DNA from: Bacteroidales bacterium
GTDB taxonomy: Bacteria; Bacteroidota; Bacteroidia; Bacteroidales; UBA932
NCBI GenBank assembly: GCA_029009115.1
Contig: JAQXJU010000074.1
Coordinates: 1-55,576 of the forward strand
Direction of reading: 5' to 3'
DNA: 55,576 nucleotides
The notes beneath the pieces are model-generated. The model ran no database searches. It saw nothing but the letters and a program-made list of their open reading frames with translations, and was not told where the DNA came from. Shown here piece after piece: positions 34,992 to 44,154 of this stretch. How positions within the stretch are numbered: position 1 is the stretch's first letter; the number at the start of each line of letters is the position of its first letter. The position numbers and the translations under genes are program-made.

Positions 34992-36148
34992 ATGTTTCGG
35001 GGTATGTCCATCAATATTCTTCGGGATGAGGGGTAGAGGTTGTTGCAGCGCTTTCCGAGGTTCTTCACAAAGCCGAGAGGAAGTCCGTCGTAGCAGAGTG
35101 TCAGATATCCCAATGGGGCATCTGGCAGGCTTAGGGCGTCTCTGTGCAGGAATTCGAGGGCGGTTCTGCGGTCAAGTTCCAGTTCGGGATATGTCCCTCG
35201 CCTGAAGTTGAGGCTGAGCGCCCAGTCGGGGTTAGGGATGAAGTCACGGCCTTTCATTCCGCCCTCGGGGCAACCCGTACGGAGGGGATGCAGGGCCTGG
35301 AGTTCCTTCTGGAAGTCAGCCCTGGGTCTGAGCGGAGTCCCGTTTTTGCGAAGGATTCCGGCCCATTGACCTTCGCCCGGGACTTTTCCGGCCTCGAGAA
35401 GACTCCCGCAGCGCGTAAGTTGAATCCCGCTACCGGGGAATTCGTCTTCGGGAGGAATGGGCTCCGCTCCAAGTTCAGAGGCTGCCCAGAGGAGGTTGCA
35501 GTCATTCTCCTTCTCGTTGTAGGTGCAGGTCGAGTAAATCAGGAAGCCGCCGGGGGAGAGGGCCTCCCAGACATCGGCAAGGATGCGTTTCTGGCGGGCC
35601 GCACAGAGCTCGACAGTATCTTCGCTCCACTGCTCCAGAGCTTTGGGATCTTTGCGGAACATCCCTTCGCCGCTGCAGGGGACATCGGCTACAATTATGT
35701 CAAAGGCCCCTTTAAGCCTTGCAAATGCCGCCGGATCGACGCTTGTCACCGAAACGTTAGGGTCGCCCCAGACGGCAACATTGTCGCAGAGGATCCTTGC
35801 CCTGGCCTTCATCACTTCGTTCGATACGAGGCTCCAGCCCGAGTCTCCCCTCGAGAGGCGCATCGAGGCAGCAAGGTCGGTAGTCTTACCTCCGGGTGCG
35901 GCACAGAGGTCAAGTACCCGAAGCGGCCTTGCGGGATCGCAGGCAGAAAGAATCTTCCTGAAAAGATGCCCGGGGAACATCGCCGAGGAGTCCTGGACGT
36001 AGTATGCTCCCGCGTGAAAGAGGGGATCGAGGGTGAATGAAGGCCTGCCGGGAAGAATGCGCGCGAAAGGGTTCCAGGGCACCTGCTTGCCCGGGATGTC
36101 CCTCAGCTTGAATGGGTTGAGCCGTATGGATACAGGCAGTTCCTCCAT
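34988..36148 (-). CDS. RsmF/NOL1/NOP2/sun-type rRNA m5C methyltransferase, short N-terminus
   Basis: This SAM-dependent enzyme probably makes m5C in 16S rRNA. The 386-residue chain has the SAM motif VLDLCAAPGGKT, the DVPCSGEGMFRKDP motif and the STCTYNEKEN motif with the catalytic Cys. A C-terminal PUA-like RNA-binding region follows. It begins directly at MEELPVSIRLNPFK, so about 30 N-terminal residues usual in homologues are absent. The ATG shares a base with the upstream stop codon (TAATG), so no longer start is available. It overlaps the TPR protein start by ATGA. Confidence 0.88.
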   Translation of the reverse strand: MEELPVSIRLNPFKLRDIPGKQVPWNPFARILPGRPSFTLDPLFHAGAYYVQDSSAMFPGHLFRKILSACDPARPLRVLDLCAAPGGKTTDLAASMRLSRGDSGWSLVSNEVMKARARILCDNVAVWGDPNVSVTSVDPAAFARLKGAFDIIVADVPCSGEGMFRKDPKALEQWSEDTVELCAARQKRILADVWEALSPGGFLIYSTCTYNEKENDCNLLWAASELGAEPIPPEDEFPGSGIQLTRCGSLLEAGKVPGEGQWAGILRKNGTPLRPRADFQKELQALHPLRTGCPEGGMKGRDFIPNPDWALSLNFRRGTYPELELDRRTALEFLHRDALSLPDAPLGYLTLCYDGLPLGFVKNLGKRCNNLYPSSRRILMDIPRNI

Positions 36149-36582
36149 TATTGTTTCGGAAAGCCTTCGGGCATACGCCCTTCGCTGACTGCGGCCAGAC
36201 CGTCAACAATCTTGTCCAGTCCTTCCTTGATTTTGGGCCCGAGGAGGGTCTTCATCATAAAGTTGAGATCGGCTTCAACCTCTATGCTGAAGTCGGTCTT
36301 GTCAGCCGAATCGGCAGGGTCGAAATGAAGGGTGATATGAAAGCCGAAGGGCGCTTCCCAGTCTATGAGCTCGATTTTGGAGTATGGCTGGCGCGAACTG
36401 ACCTTGACTCCCACATTGTAGTTCTGGACTGTAAGCGTAAGAGTGTCAAAGTCTGCTTTCACGGAGTCTTTCTTGTCTTCGGGAAGCATCTGGACAAAAT
36501 TGCGGAGGTCGGCGAATGCCATATAAAGCTCGAACGGCGAACGTGACACCGTGGCGTGCTTGCTGTTGTAGGATGCTGCCAT
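36148..36582 (-). CDS. SRPBCC (START-like) family protein
   Basis: This 144-residue protein has the length and strand-helix pattern of the SRPBCC fold, ending in a long helix (KTLLGPKIKEGLDKIVDGLA). Proteins of this fold bind hydrophobic ligands in a cavity; no ligand can be named. It heads a minus-strand run with the rRNA methyltransferase, the TPR protein and the permease, all overlapped or spaced by 3 bases. Its promoter faces that of the Nudix gene. Confidence 0.72.
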   Translation of the reverse strand: MAASYNSKHATVSRSPFELYMAFADLRNFVQMLPEDKKDSVKADFDTLTLTVQNYNVGVKVSSRQPYSKIELIDWEAPFGFHITLHFDPADSADKTDFSIEVEADLNFMMKTLLGPKIKEGLDKIVDGLAAVSEGRMPEGFPKQ

Positions 36583-36591
36583 TATTTTGTA

Positions 36592-36618
36592 TAATTTTGT
36601 GTTCCGGACACAAAGATA
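36592..36618. promoter_or_regulatory. Face-to-face promoters in a palindrome
   Basis: TAATTTTG (36592-36599, plus) and TATCTTTG (36618-36611, minus) both match TAnnTTTG and point at each other, 11 bases apart. The core TTTGTGT-TCCGG-ACACAAA (36597-36615) is an inverted repeat. Both transcripts would begin at about 36605, leading to starts at 36630 (Nudix) and 36582 (SRPBCC), with leaders of about 25 bases each. Confidence 0.6.
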
Positions 36619-36629
36619 ACAATTTTCAG

Positions 36630-37241
36630 ATGCGTAAGATATATTTCGAAAAGCGTTGCATAGTCATCTGCTCTCCCTCGGACCAGGCTTTGTCGGATCC
36701 CAATGCCGTGGAGTTCCACGTAGGTGAAAGGCTCGACATACATACTCTCGTGCTGATGTTCGAGGCGTCGGAGTCGCTGTCGCGCATATTCATTCCCTGC
36801 GATGATACCGACTCAATGTACCGCAGGCTCTGTGCCGAGTTCAAGGAAGTGAATGCGGCCGGAGGGCTTGTGTCAAACCGAAGAGGCGACTATCTGCTGA
36901 TACGCAGGGGCGGTCTTTGGGACCTTCCGAAGGGCCATCAGGAAGCGGATGAGGAAATATCGATTACCGCCCTTCGCGAAGTCAGGGAGGAAACCGGCGT
37001 TGAATTCCTTCAGCTCCGATCCCTGATCTGTGTCACGGACCACTGTTATCTGCGTGGCGGGATATGGCATCTGAAACACACCTGGTGGTATGATATGCTC
37101 TACACTGGCCCAGTTGACCTGGAACCGCAGAAAGAAGAGGATATCACAAAAGCAATATGGGTGGCACGCTCAAGCCTGCCACCCTATCTGACCAATACTT
37201 ATCCTTCGATTCAGGAGGTCTTCCGCGAAGCGAAGGTTTAG
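36630..37241 (+). CDS. Nudix hydrolase with N-terminal extra domain
   Basis: The 203-residue enzyme likely hydrolyses a nucleoside-diphosphate-linked compound. The Nudix box is GHQEADEE...REVREETGV (about residues 109-131). The first 70 residues (from [13 protein letters not shown]) form a separate small domain seen in Bacteroidota relatives and of unknown role. The start is the ATG at 36630; the frame is open further left but that part lies before the promoter. Its stop codon overlaps that of pnp on the other strand (4 bases). Confidence 0.85.
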   Translation: MRKIYFEKRCIVICSPSDQALSDPNAVEFHVGERLDIHTLVLMFEASESLSRIFIPCDDTDSMYRRLCAEFKEVNAAGGLVSNRRGDYLLIRRGGLWDLPKGHQEADEEISITALREVREETGVEFLQLRSLICVTDHCYLRGGIWHLKHTWWYDMLYTGPVDLEPQKEEDITKAIWVARSSLPPYLTNTYPSIQEVFREAKV

Positions 37242-39637
37242 AAGTACTCTTCTACGCTCTCTTTGAAGTCGTCGGCTGTAGGGGCCGGAACTTCTTCCCT
37301 GCGTCCGAAAGGTTTGCGGGGACCTCTGCGCTCGGGACGATCGCGGCGGTCACCATCGCGGCGCGGAGCTCTGTCGCCGTCGCGGCGGGGTCCTCTGTCG
37401 GAGGAATCCCTCCTGGGACCACGGTCGCCACGGTCTGAACGGGGCTTTCTCTCGGGCTCGACATAGCCTTCGGGCTTTTCGGTCAGGGCACGCATCGAAA
37501 GACGCATCTTGCCGGTCTTGGCATCAATCTCAAGAAGTTTGACATCGACCTCGTCGCCGACTTTGAGCACATCCTCGACCTTCTCGGTCTTGTTCCAGGC
37601 TATCTCACTGACGTGCAGCAGACCTTCCTTGCCGGGCAGAATCTCAATGAATGCACCGAACTCCAGGATGCTGACGACCTTTCCGTGATAGACTGTGCCG
37701 ACCTCGGGAACGGCGCAGATACCCTTGATCCATTCGAGAGCTTTCTCCATAGAATCCTTGTCGGTGGAGAAGATGTCCACGACTCCCTCGGTCTTGCCGG
37801 TGGTGTCTCCTGCGATGGGCTTCTCGTCGATGGTAATGGTGGTGCCGGTCTCTTTCTGAATCTTCTGGATGACCTCGCCACCCTTTCCGATGACAGCGCC
37901 GATGAACTCTGCGGCGATGCGCAGCTCGACGACTCTGGGAACGAAGGGCTTGTAGTCTTCGCGGGGCTCGGAGATGGCTTTCATCATCTCACCCATTATG
38001 TGGAGGCGCCCCTGGCGTGCCTGCTCAAGAGCCTTCTCAAGAACGTCATAGCTGAGGCCGTCAACCTTGATGTCCATCTGGGTGGCGGTGATTCCGTCTT
38101 TTGTTCCGGTCACCTTGAAGTCCATATCTCCGAGGTGGTCCTCGTCACCGAGAATGTCGGTCAGAATTGCATAGCGGTCATTGGGACGCTCTGCGTCGGT
38201 GATGAGACCCATAGCGACACCGGCCACGGGCTTCTTGATCTTGACGCCGGCATCCATCAGGGCAAGGCATCCGCCGCATACGGAAGCCATTGAGGATGAG
38301 CCGTTCGACTCCAGAATGTCAGATACCACGCGTATGGCATAAGGATTTTCGGGAGCCATGGGGATAACGGGTTTCAGGGCCCTCATAGCGAGGTTCCCGT
38401 GTCCTATTTCGCGGCGTCCGACACCCCTCTGGGGCTTTGCCTCGCCTGTTGCGAAGGGAGGGAAGTTGTAGTGCAGAACGAACTGGTCTTCGCCAGTGAT
38501 GAGCACTTCGTCCCTTTCTTTCATATCCATCTTGGTTCCGAGGGTCACGGTTGCCAGTGACTGGGTTTCGCCGCGGGTGAAGATTGCGCTTCCGTGTGCG
38601 CAGGGCAGGTAGTCAACCTCGCACCAGATGGGACGCACCTGGGTGCAGACGCGTCCGTCGAGACGCACTCCCTCGTCGAGAATCATATTGCGCATAGCCT
38701 CCTTCTCGACATCGTGGTAGTAGCGTGATGCGAGGGCGCACTTGGCTTTGTATTCCTCCTTTTCCTCGAGGTTTGCGGGCTCGGGGAAGGTTGCGATGAA
38801 TTCGTCCTTGATGGCATTGAAGCCGTCCTCACGCTCGTGCTTGGGCTTTGCAGACTTGGCCAGGGCATAGCACTTGTCGTAGCAGAAATCGCGGACTGCC
38901 TTGCGCAGGTCCTCATCCTGAACGTCGTGGGGATAGTCGCGCTTGTTGACGTCGGTACCGAGTTCGTGCATAAGTTCTTTCTGAACGCGGCAGTGCTTCT
39001 TGATTTCTTCGTGGGCGAACTTGATTGCCTCGAGCATATCGTGCTCCGAGACTTCGTTCATCTCGCCCTCGACCATCATAATGTTCTCCTCGGTGGCGGC
39101 AACCATCAGCTCGAGGTCGGAATCCTGCATCTGGGAGAATCCGGGATTGATTACGAATTCGCCGTTGATGCGGGCTACCCTTACTTCAGAAATGGGGCCT
39201 CCGAAGGGAAGGTCTGAGGTAGCAAGTGCGCAGGAGGCTGCGAGTCCGGCGAGTGCGTCGGGCTGGATGTCGGCCTCTGCCGAGATGAGGCTGACGTTCA
39301 CGAAGGTCTCGAGATGATAGTCATCCGGCCACAGGGGACGGATGGGACGGTCAACCAGACGCGAAACCAGAATTTCGTAGTCGCTGGCCTTTCCTTCCCT
39401 CTTCATAAAACCTCCGGGGAAACGTCCTGCGGAGTAGTATTTTTCTTTGTAATCTACGGTCAGGGGCATAAAGTCGGTGCCTTCCTTGACCTCTTTTGCT
39501 GCACATACGGTCGCGAGCAGCATGGTGCCGCCCATCTTGACCACTGCTGAACCGTCTGCCTGCTTGGCGAGTTTGCCGGTTTCGATTTCAATCACCCGTC
39601 CGTCGGGTAATTCGATCTTCTTGTTGATGATGTTCAT
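37238..39637 (-). CDS. pnp: Polynucleotide phosphorylase
   Basis: PNPase degrades RNA 3' to 5' with phosphate and takes part in RNA turnover. The 799-residue chain has two RNase PH domains, a KH domain ([16 protein letters not shown]), an S1 domain ([20 protein letters not shown]) and then a C-terminal tail rich in Arg, Asp, Gly and Pro, with about five RxxRRD-type repeats (around residues 733-785). The tail is long and likely disordered; such tails can bind RNA. The gene follows rpsO, as in many bacteria, with a terminator between. Its end overlaps the Nudix gene. Confidence 0.96.
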   Translation of the reverse strand: MNIINKKIELPDGRVIEIETGKLAKQADGSAVVKMGGTMLLATVCAAKEVKEGTDFMPLTVDYKEKYYSAGRFPGGFMKREGKASDYEILVSRLVDRPIRPLWPDDYHLETFVNVSLISAEADIQPDALAGLAASCALATSDLPFGGPISEVRVARINGEFVINPGFSQMQDSDLELMVAATEENIMMVEGEMNEVSEHDMLEAIKFAHEEIKKHCRVQKELMHELGTDVNKRDYPHDVQDEDLRKAVRDFCYDKCYALAKSAKPKHEREDGFNAIKDEFIATFPEPANLEEKEEYKAKCALASRYYHDVEKEAMRNMILDEGVRLDGRVCTQVRPIWCEVDYLPCAHGSAIFTRGETQSLATVTLGTKMDMKERDEVLITGEDQFVLHYNFPPFATGEAKPQRGVGRREIGHGNLAMRALKPVIPMAPENPYAIRVVSDILESNGSSSMASVCGGCLALMDAGVKIKKPVAGVAMGLITDAERPNDRYAILTDILGDEDHLGDMDFKVTGTKDGITATQMDIKVDGLSYDVLEKALEQARQGRLHIMGEMMKAISEPREDYKPFVPRVVELRIAAEFIGAVIGKGGEVIQKIQKETGTTITIDEKPIAGDTTGKTEGVVDIFSTDKDSMEKALEWIKGICAVPEVGTVYHGKVVSILEFGAFIEILPGKEGLLHVSEIAWNKTEKVEDVLKVGDEVDVKLLEIDAKTGKMRLSMRALTEKPEGYVEPERKPRSDRGDRGPRRDSSDRGPRRDGDRAPRRDGDRRDRPERRGPRKPFGRREEVPAPTADDFKESVEEYF

Positions 39638-39676
39638 TTCTTTTTACTTACGTCTTTTTCGTCTCGTCTTCTTTAT

Positions 39677-39713
39677 AAAAAGAAGGGACGGTCCGGATGG
39701 AACCATCCCTTCT
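39677..39713 (-). terminator. Intercistronic terminator between rpsO and pnp
   Basis: On the minus strand AGAAGGGATGGTTCC (39713-39699) pairs with GGACCGTCCCTTCT (39694-39681), with one bulge and one G-U pair, followed by TTTTATAAAG. It lies after rpsO and 40 bases before pnp, so pnp may be expressed by read-through. Confidence 0.8.
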
Positions 39714-39731
39714 GTGGTGATTTTCCTATCT

Positions 39732-40007
39732 TTATCGACGGAGACCAAGCTCCTTGACGATGCTTCTGTATCGCTCGATGTCAATCTTCTGGAGGTAGTC
39801 CAGAAGCTGACGTCTCTTACCGACGAGACGCAGAAGTGAACGGCGTGTGACAACGTCCTTCTTGTTCTTCTTGACGTGCTCGGTCAGGTGCGCGATACGG
39901 TAGGAAAATAGAGCAACTTGACTCTCAGGAGAGCCGGTGTCTTTATTGGACTTCCCGTACTTCGCGAAAATCTCTTGCTTCTTCTCAGGCATCAGATATT
40001 CAGCCAT
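39732..40007 (-). CDS. rpsO: 30S ribosomal protein S15
   Basis: The 91-residue protein binds 16S rRNA helix junctions early in 30S assembly. Motifs include [20 protein letters not shown] and [18 protein letters not shown]. It has a TATATTTG promoter and a 55-base leader with a stable hairpin, a position where S15 autoregulation occurs in several phyla. The order rpsO-pnp is conserved. Confidence 0.97.
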   Translation of the reverse strand: MAEYLMPEKKQEIFAKYGKSNKDTGSPESQVALFSYRIAHLTEHVKKNKKDVVTRRSLLRLVGKRRQLLDYLQKIDIERYRSIVKELGLRR

Positions 40008-40036
40008 TGTGCAAAAAATTTTGAGTTAATAAAATA

Positions 40037-40068
40037 CCGCGCTTTTACCTTTTTGGGTCAAAGCGCGG
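40037..40068 (-). promoter_or_regulatory. Hairpin in rpsO 5' leader, candidate S15 autoregulatory element
   Basis: CCGCGCTTT (40037-40045) pairs perfectly with AAAGCGCGG (40060-40068), and inner ACC/GGT can add pairs. In the rpsO mRNA the stem begins close to the expected 5' end and is followed by TATTTTATTAACTC. The TATATTTG box lies directly upstream. The GC-rich stem followed by a U-rich stretch could act as an attenuator or a protein-binding site. Confidence 0.5.
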
Positions 40069-40076
40069 CAAATATA
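40069..40076 (-). promoter_or_regulatory. -7 box TATATTTG for rpsO
   Basis: An exact TAnnTTTG match on the minus strand (40076-40069) lies 61 bases before the rpsO ATG at 40007. The leader hairpin starts immediately downstream. Confidence 0.7.
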
Positions 40077-40097
40077 CGGATAATTGTCCATTATTCC

Positions 40098-40131
40098 AAA
40101 TGGCTCCGGCGATTTGCCGGGGGAGTCATTT
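40098..40131 (-). terminator. Hairpin at the end of the glycan-utilisation operon
   Basis: AAATGGCTC (40098-40106) pairs with GAGTCATTT (40123-40131), and CGGC pairs with GCCG inside. The stem includes the stop codon of the GH18 gene (40126-40128). Only a TTT precedes the next bases on the minus strand, so intrinsic termination may be partial. Confidence 0.5.
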
Positions 40132-41142
40132 GCCAGCGGCAAATTCTGCGCTAATCGTACTTAACAGGCTCTTTGAAGGGTCGATGGTGTCCATCGAGAT
40201 TTCCCATATCATCACGCCGCCAAGGTCGTGCTCGACGATATACTTGCACTTCTTCGAAATCATCGACGGACCGTCATACCAGAGATAGTCTTCTTCTACG
40301 CTGTTCGTCTTCCAGGCATCAGGGTAGGCGATGAGGATGTCCCTATATGTCCAATCCTTGGCATTCGCAGTCTTACCCTCCGGGAATGAACGGCCGTAGA
40401 ACGGAACTCCAGGGATGATTTTTTCGGAGGGAACCCCATGGGCTGCGGCACTCTCGCACAGGCTCACGAAATAGTCATATGGAGCATGCGGTCCGATGTC
40501 GCTGCTCCATGTTCCAGTCCTGTCGTATGCCATCAGCATCACTGCGTCCAGCATTCCCAGGTATGCTTCGGAGTAGTACGAGTTCCGGAGCGCGTACCCG
40601 CTCAGCGCTGCGGTCAGCAGTCCATTTTTCCCAAGTTGCTGGCGCAGGCTGGAGGCAAATTTGTCCAATCCCGCGCTGATTTCCTGCCTTGGACCGTAAT
40701 CCCAGCCTTCGTAGTCGATGTCGATTCCGTCCAGTTGGAGGTCCTTTACCGTCTGTATCACATTCTTGACGGTGTTCTCCCTGGCAGTGTCATCAAGCAG
40801 GGCAGAGGTGAAAGCCTTCTGCTGGTCAGCACCGCCTCCTCCTCCCAGACTGAGCAGCATTTTTATTCCATATTTGTTCGTGGTGGCCTGTAATTTTGCA
40901 GCCATCTGCCTTACGTCAGCATCGTCCAGGCTGCCGTCAGCTCTTACTCTGGCGAAACTGAGGTTGACGTGCGTCAGAGAGTGCCATCTGACCGTGGATA
41001 GATTGGTCCTCCACGATGGGAGGTATCCAACAACCTTGCGCCCGGGTTCTTCGGGGATAGTAGTCTCCGCTTCCTTGGCGCTGCACGAAATGGCAGCAAA
41101 CGAGAATACCGCGAGGGCTTTCTTCAGGATTCTGTTCATCAT
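40126..41142 (-). CDS. GH18 family lipoprotein (chitinase / endo-beta-N-acetylglucosaminidase type)
   Basis: The enzyme likely cuts beta-1,4 links between N-acetylglucosamine units. The 338-residue chain has a short lipobox signal (AAISC), the strand KVVGYLPSWR, the catalytic DGIDIDYEGWDYG with its DxxDxDxE motif, MLMAYDRTG, and the C-terminal GGVMIWEISMDT. These keep the substrate-assisted acid residue. The frame is open to 41358 inside the previous gene, but the lipobox requires one of two adjacent ATGs, 41142 or 41139. It is the last gene of the locus. Chitinase and endo-glycosidase roles cannot be told apart by eye. Confidence 0.88.
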   Translation of the reverse strand: MMNRILKKALAVFSFAAISCSAKEAETTIPEEPGRKVVGYLPSWRTNLSTVRWHSLTHVNLSFARVRADGSLDDADVRQMAAKLQATTNKYGIKMLLSLGGGGGADQQKAFTSALLDDTARENTVKNVIQTVKDLQLDGIDIDYEGWDYGPRQEISAGLDKFASSLRQQLGKNGLLTAALSGYALRNSYYSEAYLGMLDAVMLMAYDRTGTWSSDIGPHAPYDYFVSLCESAAAHGVPSEKIIPGVPFYGRSFPEGKTANAKDWTYRDILIAYPDAWKTNSVEEDYLWYDGPSMISKKCKYIVEHDLGGVMIWEISMDTIDPSKSLLSTISAEFAAGK

Positions 41143-41161
41143 TGGTCCGGAAATCAGTTGC

Positions 41162-42508
41162 TTATTCAGAGATGCAGCGGATGGTGTATCCTCTCGAACG
41201 TTGGTTGGTCCAGTCGTTGAAGTTGCACCAGTTGGCGGTGTAAATCTGGATGGCGACGTTCGGGACATCCGAATTTGATGTCCGAACAGTGCTGGTCCAG
41301 TACCAACCTGCGGCGTTGCGGTCGGTAGAATTGCTGCCTGCGGCGATGCATCCTGCAAATGGCAGGAATAACCGTGGACTGTCCGCTGAGTATTCCGTGG
41401 TGCCGCTGAACCAGTATCCGGTGATTCCGTCTTCTGTAACTTTCGCTGATCTGTTCATAATCAGTTTCAGCATCTCGCTCTCGGTCGGAATCCTCCAATT
41501 CTTGGGGCAGGGGTCATAAAGCGTCTTGACGGGTTCAGCCTCGGTGCTGCTGTTCCACAGGTCGTTGACAGTCGTTGCGAGCCAGTTGTCGCAGTTCTTG
41601 TAGAACTCTTCCGGGACCACCTTGTCGAGCGATTCTACGGGCCCGTTGACATTGACCCGGATACCGGCATCGACGTTACTTCCCTCGTCATCGTAATTGA
41701 ATCCATCCTTTCTGCCCCACTGGTAGTACTTCCCGTAGGGGTTTCCGGCGCTTTCGGAGGTTCTGGGGGTGAATCCGCAGTTTACGGGTGCCCAGGTCAG
41801 TCCACTGATGACGATGCCCTCTCCCCGGTCTATGCCGTTCTCGTCTATGTATCTGCCACCGAAAGCAGGTCGCTGGCTATAGTCAAGGGTGGTCTGGAGA
41901 TTGCCTCCGCCGGTGACTGTCACGGTCCCTCTGCGTTCTTCGCTGCCAGTGTTCTCGGCAACGCTCAGGGTGACGGTTGTTTCACCTTCCTTCCCTGAGG
42001 TGCAATCGAGGGTGAACGCATTGTTGCTGCTGACGGCGCTCCATTCGCAGTTGGCAGATACCTTGAAGGTCTGGCTCCCTCCCTTCTTTGTAAATTCAAG
42101 AGTCTTGGGATTCAGGCTTATGGTCGGGACGATTGCGCCCTGAGTTATGGTAATTTCGCGGAATACCGATTCGTAATTTTTGACGGAAATCCTAACTGTG
42201 GCTGTTCTGGGTGCAAAATAAGGGTTCTTCGATGCTGAAATGGAAAGGGCATTTTCGGTGGCTTTAAGTGTGAGCCATTCCTCTTCGGAATTATCGTACT
42301 TCCGGCTGAGCACCCATTCGGTGTTGCAACTGACCTTGACGTTGGCACTTTGTCCTCGGTAGTCGAAGTCCAGTTCTGCGGGTGTCCCCTGCTCAATGGC
42401 TTCTCCGAGTATGGTGACCTGGAGTTCGGGAATGAAATCCGGCTCCTTGTTGCAGGAAAGGGCAAGCACTCCCATCGCTGCAAGAGTAATATACAGTTTG
42501 GTTCTCAT
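41162..42508 (-). CDS. BACON-domain lipoprotein with FISUMP-like C-terminal domain
   Basis: This 448-residue surface lipoprotein has a lipobox signal (GVLALSC, Cys19). Two BACON-type beta domains follow (about 28-128 with EITITQGA at its end, and about 130-215). The C-terminal half from GIVISGLTWAPVNCG through YDPCPKNWRIPTESEM to GYTIRCISE matches the Fibrobacter-type paralogous domain found in surface proteins. BACON domains are thought to bind glycans or mucin, or to act as spacers. It probably helps to hold or present the glycan. It lies between the beta-helix and GH18 genes. Confidence 0.78.
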   Translation of the reverse strand: MRTKLYITLAAMGVLALSCNKEPDFIPELQVTILGEAIEQGTPAELDFDYRGQSANVKVSCNTEWVLSRKYDNSEEEWLTLKATENALSISASKNPYFAPRTATVRISVKNYESVFREITITQGAIVPTISLNPKTLEFTKKGGSQTFKVSANCEWSAVSSNNAFTLDCTSGKEGETTVTLSVAENTGSEERRGTVTVTGGGNLQTTLDYSQRPAFGGRYIDENGIDRGEGIVISGLTWAPVNCGFTPRTSESAGNPYGKYYQWGRKDGFNYDDEGSNVDAGIRVNVNGPVESLDKVVPEEFYKNCDNWLATTVNDLWNSSTEAEPVKTLYDPCPKNWRIPTESEMLKLIMNRSAKVTEDGITGYWFSGTTEYSADSPRLFLPFAGCIAAGSNSTDRNAAGWYWTSTVRTSNSDVPNVAIQIYTANWCNFNDWTNQRSRGYTIRCISE

Positions 42509-42525
42509 TGATCTTTCATGTTGTT

Positions 42526-44148
42526 TTATTGAACGTCGAAAACTCCTCCCGGCTGGGTGCGGCTTCGGAGTTCCTTTTGCGCCTCCAGAAGCGATCGCGG
42601 GGCTACGTTGGTGCCCTTCGACAGGATAACTCCCTCACCGGACGGCGGATTGCAGCCGACGTCGAAAGTGTTCGTCTTGAAGGTCCCGACGCAGCCTATC
42701 GCGTAGTTCCTGGCCGAGACCTGAGGGCTCTGGATTATGAATCCGTATGACCAGGCAACTTCAGGGAAGGACTTGGAGGAGCAGTTCCAGGCGACGTCGT
42801 TCGCTCCTGCCCATCCGTGTTTGGAGTTGGTGTAGCGGTTTCGGATGTTGAACTGACCCTCTACGTCAAGGTCCTCGTACAAGGTCCCGGTTGCCCAGCA
42901 GCGGTGCGGACCTGTATCGGCGGTAGAGCGGAGTGCTGTTCCACCGCTGAACACGTTCGGACCAACGCTGTTCGATCCGGAGGTGGCGTAAGGGTGCCTT
43001 GAATCCGCGGAATTGCAGTTTTTGACGAGCGAAAGCTGGCCGCATATCAAGTATGGATACCTTCTGGACCCGTCAATGGTGCTCTGGAAATCAGTGCAGT
43101 TGCAATCCTGGACCGTAATGTTCTTGGCGTATTGGCGTATGTATGCGAGGCACGCTCCGAAATACTTCCCGGTCACGTTCCGCATCCAGCAGTGCTCGCA
43201 GGTGTTGAACATCACCCCATTCCAGAAATGATTTTCATCGTTCTCCGAGAAGAACTCCGATTCAAGGGCAAGGTCCTCGATTCCGCACTCGCTGGTACGG
43301 TCAAGGTAGTTGTATTTATATACATATCCTCCGCCATACTTTTTCTCGAGAGCGCAGGGAACCGGGTTCTCGAACCATAGTGTATCCTTGCTGATGCGGG
43401 TCACCACGCGTTCTGCGTATTGCCGGTTCACGCTGGAGGTAGTCCAGATTCCTGTCATCCCAAGGTCTTTTATCCACTGGTCGTTGATTTCCCGATAGAT
43501 TACCACGTTTTCTGATACAGCAAAGTCTGAGGGATTGCTGACGCGAACGAAGAAACGACCTTCAGGGACATAGTCTTCCACGACGTTGGGGCTGCCTGGT
43601 CTGGTGCCCCTTCTCTCCCCGGTGCCTCCGATGGCGAAAATGGTCGGGGTCATGGCATCTATGTTGACGGCCCGTTTGCCGACTCCGACGATGCGGGTCT
43701 TGTCGGGACCTTCACCGCGGATTACGATGCCGCCAGCCGCGAGGGTGAAGGTGGTGGAAACGTTGTAGGTCCCGGCTTTCAGCAAGATAGCACCCCTGTG
43801 CCTGCCGTTTAGAGGCAGTTTCGAGACCTCTGTTATTGCGTCTTTCAGCAGGGTACTTGCATCGGAACCGTCAGCGGGAGCCTGAAGCGTCTTCACGACA
43901 GGGACGTCCGGAATCGGTTCGTCGCCCCAGCGGTATCCCACCCGACTGAAATCGAGTATCCTTCCGCCCTTTGTGCCTTCGGGCATAGGGATTGAAGCCT
44001 CAATCTGCGGGTACTCCGTATGTTCCACCTGGTCCCATCCCTCGGGAGGACGGGGCAGAGCGGGCTTGTCATTGTTTTCTTTGCCGCAGGAGAGCATAGA
44101 AGTCAGCAACACTGCTCCAGCAAATCCGGATAGTATCGTTTGTTTCAT
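42526..44148 (-). CDS. Pectate-lyase-fold right-handed beta-helix lipoprotein
   Basis: The 540-residue protein has a lipobox signal (LTSMLSC, Cys21) and then repeated short strands typical of a right-handed beta-helix (GAILLKAGTYNVSTTFTLAA, IVIRGEGPDKTRIVG, and later turns with Asn/Cys ladders). Proteins of this fold include lyases, hydrolases and epimerases acting on polysaccharides. The late HGWAGANDVAWNC motif occurs in relatives with unassigned activity. I cannot point to catalytic residues. The six-base gap to the GH20-type gene suggests joint use on the same glycan. Confidence 0.72.
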   Translation of the reverse strand: MKQTILSGFAGAVLLTSMLSCGKENNDKPALPRPPEGWDQVEHTEYPQIEASIPMPEGTKGGRILDFSRVGYRWGDEPIPDVPVVKTLQAPADGSDASTLLKDAITEVSKLPLNGRHRGAILLKAGTYNVSTTFTLAAGGIVIRGEGPDKTRIVGVGKRAVNIDAMTPTIFAIGGTGERRGTRPGSPNVVEDYVPEGRFFVRVSNPSDFAVSENVVIYREINDQWIKDLGMTGIWTTSSVNRQYAERVVTRISKDTLWFENPVPCALEKKYGGGYVYKYNYLDRTSECGIEDLALESEFFSENDENHFWNGVMFNTCEHCWMRNVTGKYFGACLAYIRQYAKNITVQDCNCTDFQSTIDGSRRYPYLICGQLSLVKNCNSADSRHPYATSGSNSVGPNVFSGGTALRSTADTGPHRCWATGTLYEDLDVEGQFNIRNRYTNSKHGWAGANDVAWNCSSKSFPEVAWSYGFIIQSPQVSARNYAIGCVGTFKTNTFDVGCNPPSGEGVILSKGTNVAPRSLLEAQKELRSRTQPGGVFDVQ

Positions 44149-44154
44149 TTCATT

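Noticed and set aside
37238..37480. Short repeated DNA at the 3' end of pnp that looks like a repeat array
   Set aside because: The repetition is the codon pattern of the RxxRRD-type protein tail, not a CRISPR or transposon repeat; unit lengths vary.
41143..41358. Extended N-terminus of the GH18 protein into the BACON-domain gene
   Set aside because: The extension is Pro/Thr/Ser-rich out-of-frame translation of the upstream gene, and the lipoprotein signal begins at 41142/41139.
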